From Fructobacillus sp. CRL 2054 (GTDB lineage: Bacteria > Bacillota > Bacilli > Lactobacillales > Lactobacillaceae), in assembly GCF_028764065.1 (NCBI RefSeq), contig NZ_JACOFN010000005.1, positions 1-64,000 on the forward strand: 64,000 bases of DNA, written 5' to 3'. The position numbers and the translations under genes are program-made. The notes beneath the pieces were generated by a model that was not told where the DNA came from, made no database searches, and saw only the letters and a list, made by a program, of their open reading frames with translations. Shown here one piece after another: positions 7,083-16,508 of the stretch (the first letter of the stretch is position 1; each line of letters starts with the position of its first letter).

Positions 7083-8403
7083 GAAAAAGAAGCAATCTAA
7101 ATTGAATCAGGTGAAGCAAGTGAAGAAGGGAAGCCGCAATAAGTGGTTTGCCCTTGCCTTTTTCCTTTTGTCGCTGACCTTTATTTTGACTGCAATTTTT
7201 TGGCCACATGTTCATAAGACAGTGGTCCAATCAACTGGTAAGACGGAAGAACCCGTGCAGCTTTCAGTTGATGCTAAGTCTGGCTTGGTTGTTGATTTGA
7301 CAACCGGTCAGATTATTGGAGAAAAGGATGCCAATAAGCAGGTGGCAATTGCTTCGCAATCGAAAATGCTAGTCGCATATGGTGTGTTAAAGGCCATTCA
7401 GGAAAAGAAAATTGACTGGACTGACCAGGTAACGATTCCATCGAACGCTGACCTTTCAAGTCAAAGCGATTCGCTATACTCTCACTTGGATATCAAGGCT
7501 GGCGATAAGGTGTCGGTCAAGGATTTGTACACCGCGATGTTTACAAATTCAGCCAACGATGCCGCCTTTGCATTGGTCACATTCCTATCCGGTGATTCAA
7601 GCAAGGATCAGGCCACCCTTGAAGGTTGGGCTAAGGATTTGAATTTGACTGGTTCTGCCTGGTACAACGGTGCTGGTCAAAAGAATGGGGATGCCTTTGA
7701 GAACGAGATTACTTCTTCATCATCATCGGCCTATAACCATGCTTCAGCCACGCAGGTTGCACAGATTGCCATGAAGATTTTGAGTATGGATCCTGATTTG
7801 ATGAAGTTAACGGAATCGGCTAACTTGACCTATACCAAGAATCAGAAGACAAAGGTTTCACAGGCGTCAGACTTTGGAACCTCCTTTGCCAACATGGAAG
7901 CGAACTTGGATAATCCAAATAACTTGCAAATGTTGGGATTGAAAACAGGATCAACACCTGAATCAGGCGCCTCTTATACAGGTGTTGTAAAGGACCAGGA
8001 CGGCCATCTCTTCCTGACAGTTATTAACGGTGCTGCCGATTATACGGACAAGACCGAACGTTTCCAAAAGACTTTGAAAATGGTTGATCAGGTTTTGAAG
8101 GAGCGTCACGCACATGATTATAAGGCCGGTACGACTTTGTCAGGTGCTTCAACGCTTGCTATTAAGGATGAAAAAATCAAAGCTAAGGTGCAGGTTGCAG
8201 CCTTAACGACATTCTGGACTAAATCAAATAAGAGCTTGTCTTTGATGGAAGCACCAACTTTGTCAAAGAAGCCCGATTCGTCAGATACAGATGTACTGTC
8301 ACACATTGCTGTGAACTTGAAGGCTAAGTATTTGCCTGGTACTTCCGAAACGAAGAAGGAAATTCCACTCGAGTTAGCTGGACAACCAGTGCAAAACGAT
8401 TAA
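7075..8403 (+). CDS. D-alanyl-D-alanine carboxypeptidase (peptidase S11)
   Basis: Serine DD-carboxypeptidase of 442 aa anchored by one N-terminal membrane segment (about 24-45). The three active-site motifs are present: SxxK as S94-Q-S-K97, SxN as S159-A-N161, and KTG at 290-292. A C-terminal domain of about 110 residues follows. It trims the terminal D-Ala of peptidoglycan stem peptides. It overlaps the histidine kinase by eight bases (ATG 7075), so the kinase, regulator and enzyme form one operon. In bacteria whose precursors end in D-Ala-D-Lac the enzyme could also limit D-Ala-D-Ala ends; that is inference. Confidence 0.92.
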   Translation: MFKKKKQSKLNQVKQVKKGSRNKWFALAFFLLSLTFILTAIFWPHVHKTVVQSTGKTEEPVQLSVDAKSGLVVDLTTGQIIGEKDANKQVAIASQSKMLVAYGVLKAIQEKKIDWTDQVTIPSNADLSSQSDSLYSHLDIKAGDKVSVKDLYTAMFTNSANDAAFALVTFLSGDSSKDQATLEGWAKDLNLTGSAWYNGAGQKNGDAFENEITSSSSSAYNHASATQVAQIAMKILSMDPDLMKLTESANLTYTKNQKTKVSQASDFGTSFANMEANLDNPNNLQMLGLKTGSTPESGASYTGVVKDQDGHLFLTVINGAADYTDKTERFQKTLKMVDQVLKERHAHDYKAGTTLSGASTLAIKDEKIKAKVQVAALTTFWTKSNKSLSLMEAPTLSKKPDSSDTDVLSHIAVNLKAKYLPGTSETKKEIPLELAGQPVQND

Positions 8404-8465
8404 AAAATTTTTTTAAATGGTTCGAATAAGAATAATAAGCATTGAAAATGCTAAAGGGGTCTTTC

Positions 8466-9812
8466 ATGACTGCAATTCAATTTGATTCACACGGTGTTCA
8501 ATCTTTTATTAAAGAGCATGAATATGAAGAGTTAAAGCCACAGTTGGCCATGGCGCAGCAGCTGCTTTTTGAAAAGAAGGGTGCTGGTTCTGACTATACT
8601 GATTGGGTTAACTGGGCGTCGAACTTTAATCAGCAGGAGCTGCAAAAGATTCAGCGCTTGGCTAAAAAGGTACAGAATCAATCAAAAGTCTTGGTTGTTA
8701 TTGGAATTGGTGGCTCGTACCTTGGCGCTAAGATGGCTCTGGACTTCATGAAGTCACCTTGGTACAACGACCTAGTCGAAGATGGTACTAAGATTTACTT
8801 TGCTGGTAATAATTTGTCAGCCATGGCTTTGCAGCAGTTACTGCAAGTGATTGGCGACCAGGACTTTTCGGTTAATGTCATTTCAAAGTCGGGTCAGACG
8901 ACGGAGGCTGCCTTGGCTTTTCGTTTCTTCAAGCAGGCCTTAGAAGAACGTTATGGCCGTGATGGTGCGGTTGACCGTATTATTGCCACCACTGATAAAG
9001 AAAAGGGAACTTTGCGGGAGGAGGCCGATACGGCTGGCTATGAAACGCTAGTTGTTCCTGATGGCATTGGTGGACGTTTCTCCGTCTTAACAGCGGTAGG
9101 CTTACTGCCAATGGCGGTGGCAGAAATTGATATCGAGGCAGTTCTTGCTGGTGCTGAAAAGGGTGAAGAGAACTATTGTTCGACTGATTTAAGCAAGAAC
9201 GCTGCCCTTCAGTACGCTGCTTCTCGTCGTATTCTTTATGATAAGGGCTATACGACTGAAATTTTAGCTTCTTGGGAGCCATCACTCCAGTATTTCGCTG
9301 AATGGTGGAAGCAGCTGATGGGTGAGTCAGAGGGCAAGAATTTGAAGGGAATATATCCTTCATCAGCCAACTACTCAACTGACCTTCACTCCTTCGGTCA
9401 ATACATTCAAGAAGGGCGTCGTGACCTCTTTGAAACGGTTGTACGTGTTGATCAGGTTGCATCTGATATTGATGTGCCTAAGACGCCTGAGAATGCGGAT
9501 GGCTTGGCATACCTTGAGGGGAAGACCCTCGATCAAGTCAATCAGACTGCTGCCGACGGTGTGGCCATTGCCCACGTTGATGGTGGGGTTCCAAACCTAG
9601 TTGTTCGAATAGCGAAGCAAGATGAAGAGACTTTGGGAGAATTAATCTACTTCTTCGAAATGTCAGTAGCCATTTCAGGTTATCTCTTTGGGATTAACCC
9701 ATTCAATCAACCGGGTGTTGAGGCATATAAGACAGCGATGTTCGCTTTGCTTGAAAAGCCAGGTTACGAAAGTGAAAGTCAGATTTATAAAAATCGACTA
9801 AAAAACATATAA
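8466..9812 (+). CDS. pgi: glucose-6-phosphate isomerase
   Basis: Interconverts glucose-6-phosphate and fructose-6-phosphate, 448 aa. The phosphate-binding [11 protein letters not shown] region is near residue 73, [10 protein letters not shown] near 139, and the family signature with GESEGKN near 284. Start ATG 8466 has AAAGGGG at 8453-8459; an in-frame ATG 24 bases upstream would overlap that site. In a heterofermentative bacterium it links fructose use to the pentose phosphate/phosphoketolase route. It appears monocistronic, ended by a strong terminator shared with busR. Confidence 0.96.
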   Translation: MTAIQFDSHGVQSFIKEHEYEELKPQLAMAQQLLFEKKGAGSDYTDWVNWASNFNQQELQKIQRLAKKVQNQSKVLVVIGIGGSYLGAKMALDFMKSPWYNDLVEDGTKIYFAGNNLSAMALQQLLQVIGDQDFSVNVISKSGQTTEAALAFRFFKQALEERYGRDGAVDRIIATTDKEKGTLREEADTAGYETLVVPDGIGGRFSVLTAVGLLPMAVAEIDIEAVLAGAEKGEENYCSTDLSKNAALQYAASRRILYDKGYTTEILASWEPSLQYFAEWWKQLMGESEGKNLKGIYPSSANYSTDLHSFGQYIQEGRRDLFETVVRVDQVASDIDVPKTPENADGLAYLEGKTLDQVNQTAADGVAIAHVDGGVPNLVVRIAKQDEETLGELIYFFEMSVAISGYLFGINPFNQPGVEAYKTAMFALLEKPGYESESQIYKNRLKNI

Positions 9813-9841
9813 AAAAGCAGACCAGCTGGTCTGCTTTTTTT
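9811..9841. terminator. bidirectional terminator between pgi and busR
   Basis: Perfect 18-base palindrome GCAGACCAGCTGGTCTGC flanked by A6 on the left and T7 on the right, so it can terminate pgi on the plus strand and busR on the minus strand. Confidence 0.9.
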
Positions 9842-9848
9842 GTTTACT

Positions 9849-10478
9849 TTAATTAGCTGATGTGCCTTCAAAGAACTGTTGGATGGCCTCAACCGTTTTT
9901 TCCGTTCCGACAAAGTAGATCGTGTCACCGGGCTGGATATTGGCGTAGGGGCCAGGTGATAAGATTAAATCTTCTTCGTGAAGTACGGCGACGATTGTAG
10001 CCCCAGTGTTTTGCCAGATATTTAAAGAGCCAATTGAACAGTTAAGTTTATCCGATGTTGGCTCGGGGATGTACTCAAAGGGCGACATTGGATTATGTTG
10101 GTTCACACGTTGGGTTTGATCGAGAAGCAGGGAGAAGGATTCGTCTAGGTTTGTTAAATCTTCTTTTTGCTTAGCAATCAATGCCTTAATTTGGCTGTGT
10201 GTTTCCTGCAAGTTGCGGGATTCCTTGGCTTGAGAAAGAAACTCGCGGGCACGCTCGCGAGAGATCACTTCAACGCCAGAACCGTGAACGACTTTGACGA
10301 TATCTAAATCAGCTAAGACGGAAATGGCCTTACGAGCTGTTTCAGCGGACACACCAAAGGTGGCAGCGAGTGTTGAACGAGCGTGTAACTTTTGTCCAAC
10401 TTCATATTTTTTATTAACAATTGCTTCGGCAATTTCCTGGGCAATCTTATGATAACGGGGTTCTTTAATTTTAGGCAT
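9849..10478 (-). CDS. busR: BusR-type c-di-AMP-responsive repressor (GntR wHTH plus RCK_C)
   Basis: A 209-aa protein with a GntR-family winged helix (about 1-70, with ARSTLAATFGVSAETARKAI), a helical linker likely to form a coiled coil (about 80-130), and an RCK_C/TrkA_C domain (about 150-205). This is the domain order of BusR, which in Lactococcus and Streptococcus represses the betaine transporter when bound to c-di-AMP. Start chosen at 10478 with AAGGA upstream; an in-frame ATG nine codons earlier has no such site. It diverges from busAA-busAB, whose promoter carries the matching operator. Confidence 0.9.
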   Translation of the reverse strand: MPKIKEPRYHKIAQEIAEAIVNKKYEVGQKLHARSTLAATFGVSAETARKAISVLADLDIVKVVHGSGVEVISRERAREFLSQAKESRNLQETHSQIKALIAKQKEDLTNLDESFSLLLDQTQRVNQHNPMSPFEYIPEPTSDKLNCSIGSLNIWQNTGATIVAVLHEEDLILSPGPYANIQPGDTIYFVGTEKTVEAIQQFFEGTSAN

Positions 10479-10522
10479 AAAATAACGTCCTTGAATAAAT
10501 GTCACATAAATTTAATATTCAT

Positions 10523-10551
10523 TTGAAAAAAAGTGACAATCTATGTATGAT
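10523..10551 (+). promoter_or_regulatory. promoter of busAA-busAB
   Basis: TTGAAA (10523-10528), 17-base spacer, TATGAT (10546-10551). It lies 95 bases upstream of busAA and overlaps the proposed BusR operator. Confidence 0.75.
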
Positions 10552-10565
10552 AGTAGGTGGTCACT
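10532..10565 (+). promoter_or_regulatory. bipartite BusR operator
   Basis: AGTGAC (10532-10537) and its inverted copy GTCACT (10560-10565) are separated by exactly 22 bases. That matches the reported spacing of BusR bipartite sites as I recall it. One half-site is in the -35/-10 spacer and the other just past the -10, so binding would block the polymerase. A further GTCACT is at 10594-10599, inside a repeated AGGTGGTCACT (10555-10565 and 10589-10599). Confidence 0.75.
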
Positions 10566-10646
10566 ATTGCCCATCTGATTTTTTATGCAGGTGGTCACTT
10601 GTTAGTTTATTTTAAATTAATGAGATAGTCAACTATAGGAGGATTT

Positions 10647-11843
10647 ATGCCAAAAGTGCAACTGAAGCACCTAACCAAGATCTTCGGTAAGAAGCAAAAA
10701 GCTGCTTTGAAGATGGTTAAGGAGAATAAGTCTAAGAACGAAATCTTTGAGAAGACTGGTTCAACGGTTGGTGTTTACGACATCAACCTTGAAGTCAACG
10801 AAGGGGAGATCTTCGTTATCATGGGTCTCTCAGGTTCTGGAAAGTCGACGTTGATTCGATTGTTAAACCGTTTAATCGAACCAACTTCTGGCCAGATTAT
10901 CTTGGATGGAAAAGACATCACCCACTATAACAAGAAAGAAATGTTGGATATTCGTCGTAAGAAGATGTCCATGGTCTTTCAGAATTTCGCCCTCTTTCCC
11001 CACCGTACCATTCTTGAAAACACAGAATACGGTTTGGAAATTCAGGGAGTGCCTGCAGCAGAACGTCGTAAGCGTGCTGAAAAGGCCTTGGAAAATTCAA
11101 AGCTTATTTCTTTCAAGAACCAATACCCATCACAACTTTCAGGTGGTATGCAACAGCGTGTTGGTTTGTCACGTGCTTTGACAAACGACCCAGACATTCT
11201 GTTGATGGATGAGGCTTTCTCAGCCCTTGATCCATTGGTTCGTCACGAAATGCAAGATGAATTGTTGGACTTGCAAGCAAACGTGCAAAAGACAATTATC
11301 TTCATCACCCACGATTTGAACGAAGCCCTTCGTTTGGGTGACCGTATTGCTATTATGAAGGATGGTCAGTTACAACAAGTTGGAACTGGTGAAGAAATCT
11401 TGACTAACCCAGCCAACGACTACGTTGAAAACTTCGTTGAAGACGTTGACCGTTCAAAGGTTTTGAACGCGGAATCAATCATGATTCCTGGTTTGACAGT
11501 GAACATCGATTCAGACGGTCCTAACGTTGCTTTGCACCGTATGTCTGAAGAAGAAGTTTCTGGCTTGGTTGCCGTTGATGGTAAGCGCAAGTTTGCCGGC
11601 TACTTAACATCAGATAACGCTGTGAAGGCTCGTAAGGAAAAGCTGTCATTACGTGATGTAATTGAAGATATGCCAATTGTTAAGCCTGATACGCTTGTGG
11701 CTGACATTATGCCAATCATCTACGATGCCCACTCACCAGTGGCTGTCGTTGATGACGACCAAAAGATGCGCGGAATCATTATTCGTGGTGCCGTCATCGA
11801 AGCCTTAGCACAAACGGAAGGAGACGGACAAACAAATGCCTAG
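10647..11843 (+). CDS. busAA: glycine betaine ABC transporter, ATP-binding protein with CBS domains
   Basis: ATPase of the OpuA/BusA osmoprotectant importer, 398 aa. Walker [10 protein letters not shown] at 60-68, ABC signature LSGGMQQRV, Walker [13 protein letters not shown], and the H-loop FITHD are present. The C-terminal third (about 270-390) is a pair of CBS domains, which gate OpuA by ionic strength or c-di-AMP in relatives. A strong AGGAGG precedes the ATG. It overlaps busAB by eight bases. Confidence 0.95.
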   Translation: MPKVQLKHLTKIFGKKQKAALKMVKENKSKNEIFEKTGSTVGVYDINLEVNEGEIFVIMGLSGSGKSTLIRLLNRLIEPTSGQIILDGKDITHYNKKEMLDIRRKKMSMVFQNFALFPHRTILENTEYGLEIQGVPAAERRKRAEKALENSKLISFKNQYPSQLSGGMQQRVGLSRALTNDPDILLMDEAFSALDPLVRHEMQDELLDLQANVQKTIIFITHDLNEALRLGDRIAIMKDGQLQQVGTGEEILTNPANDYVENFVEDVDRSKVLNAESIMIPGLTVNIDSDGPNVALHRMSEEEVSGLVAVDGKRKFAGYLTSDNAVKARKEKLSLRDVIEDMPIVKPDTLVADIMPIIYDAHSPVAVVDDDQKMRGIIIRGAVIEALAQTEGDGQTNA

Positions 11844-13551
11844 TTTATTCTCCATTGATAAATTACCATTGGCCCAATGGGTTTCAGATGGCGTGAACTG
11901 GATGACGAAGAACTGGTCAGGTTTCTTTGATGCCATCCAAAGTGGTGGACAAGCCTTCATGGATGCCATGACGAACTTCTTGACGGCCATCCCACAGCCA
12001 GTTTTCATCATTGCATTGGCTCTCTTGGCCTGGTTTACCACACCAAAGAAGTACGGTTTGCCAACTTTGATTGTTCTTGGATTGGCCTTGATTGCCAACC
12101 AGGGGCTCTGGTCAGATTTGATGCAGACAATGACTTTGGTCATCACTTCATCATTGGTTTCATTGATTATCGGAATTCCTTTGGGAATCTGGACGTCAAA
12201 GTCACCTAAGGCCTACGCTGTTGTAAAGCCAATTCTGGACTTCATGCAGACGATGCCCGCCTTCGTTTACTTGATTCCAGCCGTTGCCTTCTTCGGTATC
12301 GGAATGGTTCCTGGAACTTTCTCATCAGTGATCTTCGCACTGCCACCAGTTGTGAACTTCACTTACTTGGGAATGAAGCAGGTGCCAGAAGCCTTGGTTG
12401 AAGCCGCCGATTCATTTGGTTCAACCACTTGGCAAAAGCTTTTCAAGCTTGAATTGCCTTCTGCAAAGCCTTCAATTGTTGCTGGTTCAAAGCAAACAAT
12501 CATGTTGGCCTTGTCAATGGTTGTGACGGCCTCAATGATTGGTGCACCAGGACTTGGTCGTGGTGTCCTCTCTGCCGTACAACACGCCGATGTTGGTGCC
12601 GGATTCGTTAACGGTATTGCCTTGGTTATCTTGGCCATCATCATCGACCGTTTCGTTTCAAAGATGAACACGGACCCTGTTACCACACCAAAGTTGCCAA
12701 AGTGGCGCAAGTGGGGTGCATGGGCCATGGTTGCCATCATTGCCATCTCTGGTATTGCTGGTTCAATCACCGCTGCACAACAGTCTGGTAAGAAGGTTAA
12801 CCTTGGCTACGTTGAATGGGATTCCGAAGTTGCCTCAACAAATGTCTTGGCCGAAGCAATGCGTCAACACGGTTACGATGTAACGACAACGCCATTGGAT
12901 AACGCAGTTAACTGGCAATCAGTTGCTAACAAGCAAATTGATGGTACGGTTTCTGCTTGGTTGCCAAACACACACAAGGCCATGTACAAGAAGTACAAGG
13001 ACCAAGTGGATGTCTTGGGTACGAACTTGAAGGGCGTTAAGCTTGGACTAGTTGTTCCTGACTACATGGACGTTAACTCAATCTCTGATTTGACGAACCA
13101 GGCTGATAAGCAAATTATTGGTATTGAAGCCGGTGCTGGTGTTATGACTGCCGCACAGAAGACAATCGATACTTATTCAAACTTGTCTGGTTGGAAGTTG
13201 ACGGCCTCATCATCAGGTGCCATGACGGCTGCCTTGGATAAGGCTTACAAGAATAAGCAACCAATCGTTGTGACTGGTTGGACGCCACACTGGATGTTCA
13301 ACAAGTACAAGTTGAAGTTCTTGCAAGATCCTAAGGGAACGATGGGTGGTGACGAAACCATCAAGACTGTGGTTCGTAAGAACTTGAAGTCAACGAACCC
13401 AGATGTTTACAAGGTAATGAAGAACTTCCACTGGAACCAAGAAGACATGCAATCTGTTATGTTGGATATCCAAAACGGTAAGTCTGCTAAGCAAGCTGCC
13501 GATGACTGGATTAAGACACACAAGAGTCAAGTCAACGCTTGGTTTAAGTAA
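11836..13551 (+). CDS. busAB: glycine betaine ABC transporter, permease fused to substrate-binding protein
   Basis: A 571-aa fusion. Residues about 1-300 form the membrane permease with several hydrophobic helices and the EAA loop ([20 protein letters not shown]). From about residue 318 the protein becomes an OpuAC-type binding domain that starts [17 protein letters not shown] and runs to the C-terminus. This permease-receptor fusion is characteristic of OpuABC/BusAB of lactic acid bacteria. The receptor faces outside and feeds betaine to the translocator for osmotic protection. The genes end at a strong terminator. Confidence 0.95.
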   Translation: MPSLFSIDKLPLAQWVSDGVNWMTKNWSGFFDAIQSGGQAFMDAMTNFLTAIPQPVFIIALALLAWFTTPKKYGLPTLIVLGLALIANQGLWSDLMQTMTLVITSSLVSLIIGIPLGIWTSKSPKAYAVVKPILDFMQTMPAFVYLIPAVAFFGIGMVPGTFSSVIFALPPVVNFTYLGMKQVPEALVEAADSFGSTTWQKLFKLELPSAKPSIVAGSKQTIMLALSMVVTASMIGAPGLGRGVLSAVQHADVGAGFVNGIALVILAIIIDRFVSKMNTDPVTTPKLPKWRKWGAWAMVAIIAISGIAGSITAAQQSGKKVNLGYVEWDSEVASTNVLAEAMRQHGYDVTTTPLDNAVNWQSVANKQIDGTVSAWLPNTHKAMYKKYKDQVDVLGTNLKGVKLGLVVPDYMDVNSISDLTNQADKQIIGIEAGAGVMTAAQKTIDTYSNLSGWKLTASSSGAMTAALDKAYKNKQPIVVTGWTPHWMFNKYKLKFLQDPKGTMGGDETIKTVVRKNLKSTNPDVYKVMKNFHWNQEDMQSVMLDIQNGKSAKQAADDWIKTHKSQVNAWFK

Positions 13552-13571
13552 GCACTGAATAAAGTCAAAAG

Positions 13572-13603
13572 AAAAGCGTAATCCGAAAGGATTACGCTTT
13601 TTT
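13572..13603 (+). terminator. terminator of the bus operon
   Basis: Stem AAGCGTAATCC / GGATTACGCTT with a GAAA loop and T run; the A run on the left may also serve the convergent ABC exporter operon. Confidence 0.88.
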
Positions 13604-13625
13604 GTTTGCCATTGATTGTTTGTTC

Positions 13626-14873
13626 TTACTTCTTTCTCTTTAACCATTTTTCCGGTAAGAATGAAGCGAGCAACTGCTTTGAAATGTTTTCTTCTGAATA
13701 GGAGAGAACGTTCTTTTTATAAAGTTTCAAACCAAAGTGGAGCAAGAAGGCGAAGAAGAGAACGGCGAGAACCAATGAAAGGCTGGCTTGCCACCAAGTT
13801 GCGTAGTGGTTAGCTAGCTGACTTGGCATAATCGATTGTCCCATGAGGGGGATGTAGGAAAGCACCTGAATAAAGGCGTTGTTTCCTGCACCCGCTGAGG
13901 AACTGGAGATAGCCACGATGTAGGGAACCATAGCAATCAATGTCACTGGCGTCATGGCCTGTGAAATCTGACTTTGATCGTTAACCAATGATGCGGCGAT
14001 GGCTGCCAGAATGAGGTAGGAGGCCGTTGAGATGATTACAAATGCCAGCGTGAAGAACCAGAAGCCGGGCGTTAAGGCCGTTAAGTAGGAGAAGACCATC
14101 TTGGTTATGGCCATCTTCTGCCCAACCACGGCGATGATGCCCCCGGCAATGCCGTAAAGGACAAGCTGTGTGAGTAGTAAGTAAGAGACACCAAGAATCT
14201 TACCGAAGTACTGGGCCTTGGCCGATGAAGCCGCTAGCAAAGTTTCCATGATTCGTGAGGACTTCTCGTTAGCAATCTCATTTCCAATGATGGACGAGTA
14301 GGTTGAAACGATAATGAAGACAAGAATACCAATGGCCATCGTTAAGATTTGTTTAACGGCATCGGCAGCCTCTGAATCCTTCTTTTCGTTCTTATCAACA
14401 ACTTTTGATGATAGGCTAAATGGATTCTTTAAATCGGCGATTTGCTGGGATGTTAAATTGTACTTTGCCGCTTTATCGGCTAGGATTTGCTTGCTTAAGA
14501 AGGACTTCAGCTTGTCGGTATCAATGCTGTTTGACTTGGGCTGTGTTAGTATGGTTCCTTTATCATTGTTAATGATGAGGACACCGTCGAGTTCGCCCTT
14601 GTTAAGGGATTTTTTAGCGGAAGACTCCGTTTTCTCGCTCTTGACCTGAATGTTCAAGTGCTTTTGGTTTTCCTTAATGGCCGTTCGAACTTCGGCTGGT
14701 GCCACCACCGCCACATCCGCTGTTTTATTGGAAGAGAAGACGGAAACTCCCCAACCGATGGCAGCAGAGAAGACAATGAGGGCAACTGGGCCAAACAGTA
14801 CCCACCAGAAGGACTTTTTCTTTAGACGTGTGAAGAAGGTGTGTTTGGCAACTAATTTGATTTGCTTATCCAT
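13626..14873 (-). CDS. ABC-2 type exporter permease (NatB-like)
   Basis: A 415-aa membrane protein with an N-terminal membrane helix (about 22-45), a large extracytoplasmic domain (about 50-175) and a cluster of five or six C-terminal membrane segments. This is the topology of NatB-type ABC-2 permeases (PF12698-like). The region around residue 200 (EIANEKSSRIMETLLAA) is the conserved cytoplasmic coupling motif. It overlaps the ATPase gene by eight bases. The substrate is unknown; sodium or an antimicrobial compound are typical for relatives. Confidence 0.85.
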   Translation of the reverse strand: MDKQIKLVAKHTFFTRLKKKSFWWVLFGPVALIVFSAAIGWGVSVFSSNKTADVAVVAPAEVRTAIKENQKHLNIQVKSEKTESSAKKSLNKGELDGVLIINNDKGTILTQPKSNSIDTDKLKSFLSKQILADKAAKYNLTSQQIADLKNPFSLSSKVVDKNEKKDSEAADAVKQILTMAIGILVFIIVSTYSSIIGNEIANEKSSRIMETLLAASSAKAQYFGKILGVSYLLLTQLVLYGIAGGIIAVVGQKMAITKMVFSYLTALTPGFWFFTLAFVIISTASYLILAAIAASLVNDQSQISQAMTPVTLIAMVPYIVAISSSSAGAGNNAFIQVLSYIPLMGQSIMPSQLANHYATWWQASLSLVLAVLFFAFLLHFGLKLYKKNVLSYSEENISKQLLASFLPEKWLKRKK

Positions 14874-15762
14874 GGCTGGCCACCTCCGTCTTGAAAATTT
14901 CTGCCAGAGTTGGTGGCTGCTGTGAAAAGGCGGGGATGTAGCCCTTGGCGGTTACCTTATCGAAGATTGCCTTTCCTGCCTCTTCCTTGTCCAGGTAGAG
15001 CAGGTAGCCGGCCCCTTGCTTCTCTACGCGATTCACGCCGGCCATGGCGCTATAGTCGGCTGTTGAAAAGTCAGGTGCTTCCACATAGAGTCGAATTCGT
15101 CCGAAGGACTCACGAATCTCTTGAACTGGTCCTTGCAGAACCGTTCGTCCCTGCTTTAGCATGACCAACTGGTCGGAGATTTCCGTCACGTTATCCATGT
15201 TGTGGGAGGAGAAGATAATCATGGCACCCTGTTCTTTGAGTTCTTTAATGGTATCCATGAAGAGTCCGGCGTTAACGAGATCTAATCCAGAAAAGGGTTC
15301 GTCCAAAATAATGAAGTCTGGCTTAAAAATTAAAGCCAAAATCATTTGAATCTTTTGAGCGTTTCCCTTAGATAAGGTTTGTACCAAATCGGATGCCTTG
15401 CCGACTACCTGGAGTTTGTTCATCCAGTCTGTCAGGGCCTCTTTGGCTTCGGCCTTGTTCATACCGTGCAATTCGGCCAGGTAGAGGACCTGGTCTTCAA
15501 TGCTTTCTTTTTGGTAGAGCCCACGTTCTTCTGGCAAAAAGCCAATCTTATGGCGCTCTTTTTCAGTTAGGGGCTGACCGTTCCAAGTAATGGAGCCAGA
15601 GTCTGCTTCAATAAAGTTCAAAATCATACGGAAAGTCGTTGTCTTTCCCGCACCATTTTGTCCAATCAAACCCAGTACTTCGCCGGGTTTAATGGAAACA
15701 GACAAATCTGAAACCGCTTGGTGGTCACCGAAAGCTTTATTAAGCTTGGAAATGGTGATCAT
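14866..15762 (-). CDS. ABC exporter ATP-binding protein
   Basis: A 298-aa ATPase. Walker A GQNGAGKTT is at 34-42, the signature LSKGNAQKIQM is a variant of LSGGQ, Walker B FIILDEPFSGLD is followed by the H-loop SSHNMD, and a C-terminal accessory domain (about 215-298) is present, as in NatA/EcsA-type proteins. AAAGGAG precedes the ATG. It forms a two-gene operon with the permease encoded downstream. The promoter region has an 8-bp inverted repeat that could be an operator. Confidence 0.9.
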   Translation of the reverse strand: MITISKLNKAFGDHQAVSDLSVSIKPGEVLGLIGQNGAGKTTTFRMILNFIEADSGSITWNGQPLTEKERHKIGFLPEERGLYQKESIEDQVLYLAELHGMNKAEAKEALTDWMNKLQVVGKASDLVQTLSKGNAQKIQMILALIFKPDFIILDEPFSGLDLVNAGLFMDTIKELKEQGAMIIFSSHNMDNVTEISDQLVMLKQGRTVLQGPVQEIRESFGRIRLYVEAPDFSTADYSAMAGVNRVEKQGAGYLLYLDKEEAGKAIFDKVTAKGYIPAFSQQPPTLAEIFKTEVASHG

Positions 15763-15784
15763 ATTGTGCTCCTTTTGTATCTAT

Positions 15785-15811
15785 TAGCGATTAGATAGTA
15801 TAAAATCGCTA
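15785..15811 (-). promoter_or_regulatory. inverted repeat in the ABC exporter promoter region
   Basis: TAGCGATT (15785-15792) and AATCGCTA (15804-15811) form a perfect 8-bp inverted repeat with an 11-base spacer. Between and beside the arms, minus-strand TATACT and TATAAT (15820-15825) could act as -10 boxes. No regulator gene adjoins it. Confidence 0.45.
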
Positions 15812-15883
15812 TTATCACTATTATACTGGAATAGGCGGTTTCGATTAAGCCGTTTCAGGAATTTTGCGGATATCCAGGGAGTT

Positions 15884-15908
15884 CGAGGGTTCGACTCCCG
15901 CTGGGTCT
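15884..15908 (+). pseudogene. 3' fragment of a tRNA-Glu-like gene
   Basis: The 25 bases match the 3' end of the intact tRNA-Glu at 16028-16052 with only two or three differences: the same CGAGGGTTCGACTCCC T arm, then CTGGGTCT instead of CTGGGGCT. Nothing upstream folds into D or anticodon arms, so it is a relic or a partial duplication. Confidence 0.65.
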
Positions 15909-15981
15909 ACGCCTAAAAAAGTCGCTCTCCTTATTGACCGAATCACATTTCTTTAGTAAACTAATTAAGTGCTAAATTTAT

Positions 15982-16053
15982 GGCCCCATGGTCAAGTGGT
16001 TAAGACGTCGCGTTCTCAGCGCGGAATCGAGGGTTCGACTCCCTCTGGGGCTA
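15982..16053 (+). tRNA. tRNA-Glu (CTC)
   Basis: Acceptor GGCCCCA/TGGGGCT, D arm GTCAAGTGGTTAAGAC, anticodon stem TCGCG/CGCGG with loop TTCTCAG (anticodon CTC), T arm GAGGG-TTCGACT-CCCTC, discriminator A. It reads GAG. A CTC isoacceptor adds to the usual TTC tRNA-Glu, which would lie elsewhere. It is a single gene with its own terminator. Confidence 0.9.
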
Positions 16054-16061
16054 TCAATATT

Positions 16062-16110
16062 AAAAAAGGTTCAACTTGCTGTCTGAAGAGATGGTGGTTG
16101 AGCCTTTTTT
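16062..16110 (+). terminator. terminator after tRNA-Glu
   Basis: AAAAAAGGTTCAAC pairs with GTTGAGCCTTTTTT across a loop of about 20 bases, ending in a T run. Confidence 0.7.
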
Positions 16111-16204
16111 GTTTTTTAGTTTGTTATTGATAGGTAGAATTTTGAAGTGAAATAGCAGAAAAATGACAGATGAATTTCTTAGTTAATGAATGGCTGTGTA
16201 ATCA

Positions 16205-16240
16205 TAAAAAAACCTTATCCGTCTAGATAAGGTCTTTTTT
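16205..16240. terminator. terminator downstream of the small membrane protein gene
   Basis: Stem ACCTTATC / GATAAGGT with A7 and T6 flanks, usable from both sides. It most likely serves the minus-strand gene at 16269-16508. Confidence 0.8.
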
Positions 16241-16268
16241 ATGTGTGTAAGATATCGCTGTTGACATC

Positions 16269-16508
16269 TTATTTACTATTGTTTTGTTTCTGCTGAACGT
16301 AGTAGCCGAGTGGAATACCAACAAAGATAGCAATGGCTAAAATTACTAGACCAGCTGGGCTAAATAGGATTGCTAAAAAGTCACCGAATAGTGAAAGAAT
16401 AAATAGGATGACATAGATAACCAATAGCCATGGCAAGAACCAAGTGAAGAACTCCCAGACGAGCCATAAAAGGATGATGAGTATTGCAATAATTCCGAGT
16501 AAGAACAT
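16269..16508 (-). CDS. small hydrophobic membrane protein, unknown function
   Basis: A 79-aa protein made almost entirely of membrane segments (about 2-20, 22-45 and 50-70) with a short polar tail containing QQKQNNSK. No family is recognised. TTGGAGG lies about 15 bases upstream of the ATG, a long spacing, so the start is not certain. It stands alone on the minus strand beside tRNA-Glu with its own terminator. Confidence 0.6.
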   Translation of the reverse strand: MFLLGIIAILIILLWLVWEFFTWFLPWLLVIYVILFILSLFGDFLAILFSPAGLVILAIAIFVGIPLGYYVQQKQNNSK

